6,073 nt of DNA, from NCBI GenBank assembly GCA_024762915.1, contig JANTGL010000170.1, forward strand, positions 1-6,073. The letters are read 5' to 3'. This document shows positions 4,570-6,073 of the stretch, one piece after another. Source of the stretch: Bacteroidales bacterium (GTDB lineage: Bacteria > Bacteroidota > Bacteroidia > Bacteroidales > JAADGE01). Numbering within the stretch: the first letter of the stretch is position 1; the number at the start of each line of letters is the position of its first letter. The translations under genes and the position numbers were made by a program. The notes beneath the pieces were generated by a model. The model was not told the DNA's origin. It worked only from the letters and a program-made list of their open reading frames with translations, and ran no database searches.

Positions 4570-6073
4570 TTACCCCGCCCAATCCGGAAAAACACTCAAA
4601 TCAATATCAAAAACAAATTGTCCCCAATAATACATTGCCAAACTCACAATCAGCACGCCGACCATATTTAAAACTATTCCTGTTCGCATCATTTCGGAGA
4701 TTTTTATTTTATTTGTTCCGAAAATAATGGCATTGGGCGGTGTGGCAACCGGTAACATAAAAGCCAAAGATGCCGAAAGCGTTGCCGTAATCATCAAAAG
4801 TAAGGGGTTTAGTTTCAGTGAAACAGATAAGCTCGCCAAAATCGGCAAAATCATTTGCGTTGATGCCGTATTGGAAGTTAACTCCGTTAAAAACGACATA
4901 AAAAGGGCAATGATAAAAATGATTAAAAACGGATTGATGCCTTGCAAAACATTTAATTTATATCCGAGATATTCCGTTAAACCGGAGACTTTAAATCCTT
5001 TTGCCAATGCAAATCCGCCGCCGAACAATAAAATGATATGCCACGGCAATTTTGCGAAAATTTTATTATCCAAAATGCGTTTCCCTTTTTCGGATTTTGA
5101 CGGAATAAAAAATAAAATCGATGCTACAAAAACGGCAACCGTTCCGTCGTTCAAAAATTTCGGATGACCGAATAAAGATGCCCAACCCGGAATGTGAATG
5201 CCGAAATCAAAACCGGTTCTGAAAATCCACAGAAATGCCAAAACCAGAAATGCAATAAAAATTGTTTTTTCTTCATAACTTGCTTTGCCCAATTGTTTGT
5301 ATTGGTCTTTAAAAATGGTGTTGTCTTTAATGTCCGATTTTCCGGAAGGTTTAAAACGATAATATAAAATCAGCCAAACGGCAATTAACATCATTAAAGA
5401 AACAGGCAATGCAAACACAAACCATTTTGAAAATGAAATTTCGGGTGCATCGGGAAAATTTAAGGCGAAAATTTTTATAAAAGCCAAATTCGGGGGTGTG
5501 CCTATCAGTGTGGCAATTCCTCCGACGGATGCGCCGTAGGCAATGCTCAGCAGCAAACCCAGAGATATTTTTTTGGCATCTTCGGGTTTTAAATATTCCG
5601 TAAATTTGAAAATCAATGACATAGCAACCGGCACCATCATCATTGCCGTTGCGGTGTTCGACATCCACATCGAAAGAAAAGCCGTTGCAAACATAAACCC
5701 GAAGAGGATTTTACCGTATCCGCTGCCGGTCATAGATAAAATTTTTAAAGCAATGCGTTTATGCAAATTATGCTTTTCCATTGCCAATGCCACTAAAAAT
5801 CCGCCGACAAATAAAAATATGATGCTGTTAAAATATTCCGAAGAAACGGCTTTACCGTTCATTATTCCGAAAACCGGAAACAGCACAACGGGCAAAAGTG
5901 CGGTTACGGCAACCGGAACCGCTTCGGTCATCCACCAAATTGCCATCCAAGCGGCAACGGCGGCAGTTGCGGTAACTTCAGGTTTTTGCGTATCTAAATC
6001 GACAAATAATAAAATTAATATTGCCGATAATACACCGGTTATTAATCCGATTGTTTTGGCTGAAAAAATATTG
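4570..6073 (-). CDS. DASS/SLC13-family sodium-coupled anion (dicarboxylate or sulfate) transporter, 5'-truncated by the window
   Basis: This inner-membrane permease takes up dicarboxylates, citrate or sulfate with sodium; the substrate cannot be settled here. The frame stays open to the right edge, giving 500 visible residues. An internal ATG at 5946 is not the true start: 42 more codons upstream encode a typical leading segment (KTIGLITGVLSAILILLFVD), so probably only a few N-terminal residues are missing. Counted from the first visible codon, the two inverted-repeat halves each carry an SNT motif that binds sodium and substrate: SNTATAMMMVP (138-148) and TSNTASTQMILP (399-410). Matching proline turns follow: IGTPPN (190-195) and ATPPN (443-447), the latter in the family's C-terminal signature. 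Many hydrophobic segments (roughly 11-13) are visible, with a charged loop near 240-268. It converges on the HNH gene with 30 bases between stops. Its promoter lies outside the window. Confidence 0.94.
   Translation of the reverse strand, partial: NIFSAKTIGLITGVLSAILILLFVDLDTQKPEVTATAAVAAWMAIWWMTEAVPVAVTALLPVVLFPVFGIMNGKAVSSEYFNSIIFLFVGGFLVALAMEKHNLHKRIALKILSMTGSGYGKILFGFMFATAFLSMWMSNTATAMMMVPVAMSLIFKFTEYLKPEDAKKISLGLLLSIAYGASVGGIATLIGTPPNLAFIKIFALNFPDAPEISFSKWFVFALPVSLMMLIAVWLILYYRFKPSGKSDIKDNTIFKDQYKQLGKASYEEKTIFIAFLVLAFLWIFRTGFDFGIHIPGWASLFGHPKFLNDGTVAVFVASILFFIPSKSEKGKRILDNKIFAKLPWHIILLFGGGFALAKGFKVSGLTEYLGYKLNVLQGINPFLIIFIIALFMSFLTELTSNTASTQMILPILASLSVSLKLNPLLLMITATLSASLAFMLPVATPPNAIIFGTNKIKISEMMRTGIVLNMVGVLIVSLAMYYWGQFVFDIDLSVFPDWAG

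Noticed and set aside
4727..5167. Plus-strand open frame of 146 codons within the transporter gene
   Set aside because: It lies wholly antisense to the well-supported DASS transporter, its translation shows no recognisable motif or fold pattern, and it has no promoter; it is a shadow of the coding frame.
5351..5668. Second minus-strand open frame of 105 codons in the transporter gene
   Set aside because: It is on the same strand but in a different frame from the transporter, is Cys/Arg-rich without pattern, and is embedded in membrane-segment coding sequence.

Overview
The window looks like chromosomal DNA from a member of the Bacteroidota, probably Bacteroidales-like. The reasons are the AT-rich composition, the sequence style of MiaA, NadK and the hemerythrin/LuxR pair, the near absence of Shine-Dalgarno sites at usable spacing, and a promoter matching the Bacteroidota pattern TTTG-N20-TANNTTTG. 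This assignment is inference; no rRNA or other marker gene is present.

Left part (1-1141). The last 36 codons of an upstream gene, probably an outer-membrane beta-barrel protein, run into miaA, with stop and start overlapping by 8 bases. miaA makes the enzyme that prenylates A37 of tRNAs. It converges on nadK, and the 136 bases between them hold two related hairpins that probably end transcription from both sides.

Middle part, minus strand (1142-3527). Reading leftwards, the genes are a hemerythrin-domain (RIC/YtfE-like) di-iron protein, a LuxR-type regulator that overlaps it by one base (TGATG), and nadK (NAD kinase). The regulator's receiver-like domain has lost the phosphoacceptor aspartate. 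The whole regulator-nadK spacer is a degenerate tandem array of 7-base units, about 22 copies in strict register, lying in a 177-base stretch with no G on the plus strand. The hemerythrin-regulator pair suggests sensing or repair linked to nitric oxide, oxygen or iron-sulfur damage; that role is inferred.

Right part. A plus-strand cassette (about 3590-4539) has its own well-matched promoter, an unrecognised 84-residue protein, and a 191-residue HNH protein with extra CxxC zinc-binding pairs. It is clearly more AT-rich than its surroundings and uses different proline codons, and it lies opposite to the leftward genes on both sides. It is the best candidate here for acquired, possibly defence- or mobile-element-related DNA. 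After it comes a nearly complete DASS/SLC13 sodium-coupled anion transporter on the minus strand, cut by the right edge.

Most of the window is ordinary housekeeping. The parts worth a second look are the heptad array upstream of nadK, the hemerythrin/pseudo-receiver pair, the duplicated hairpin and the AT-rich HNH cassette.
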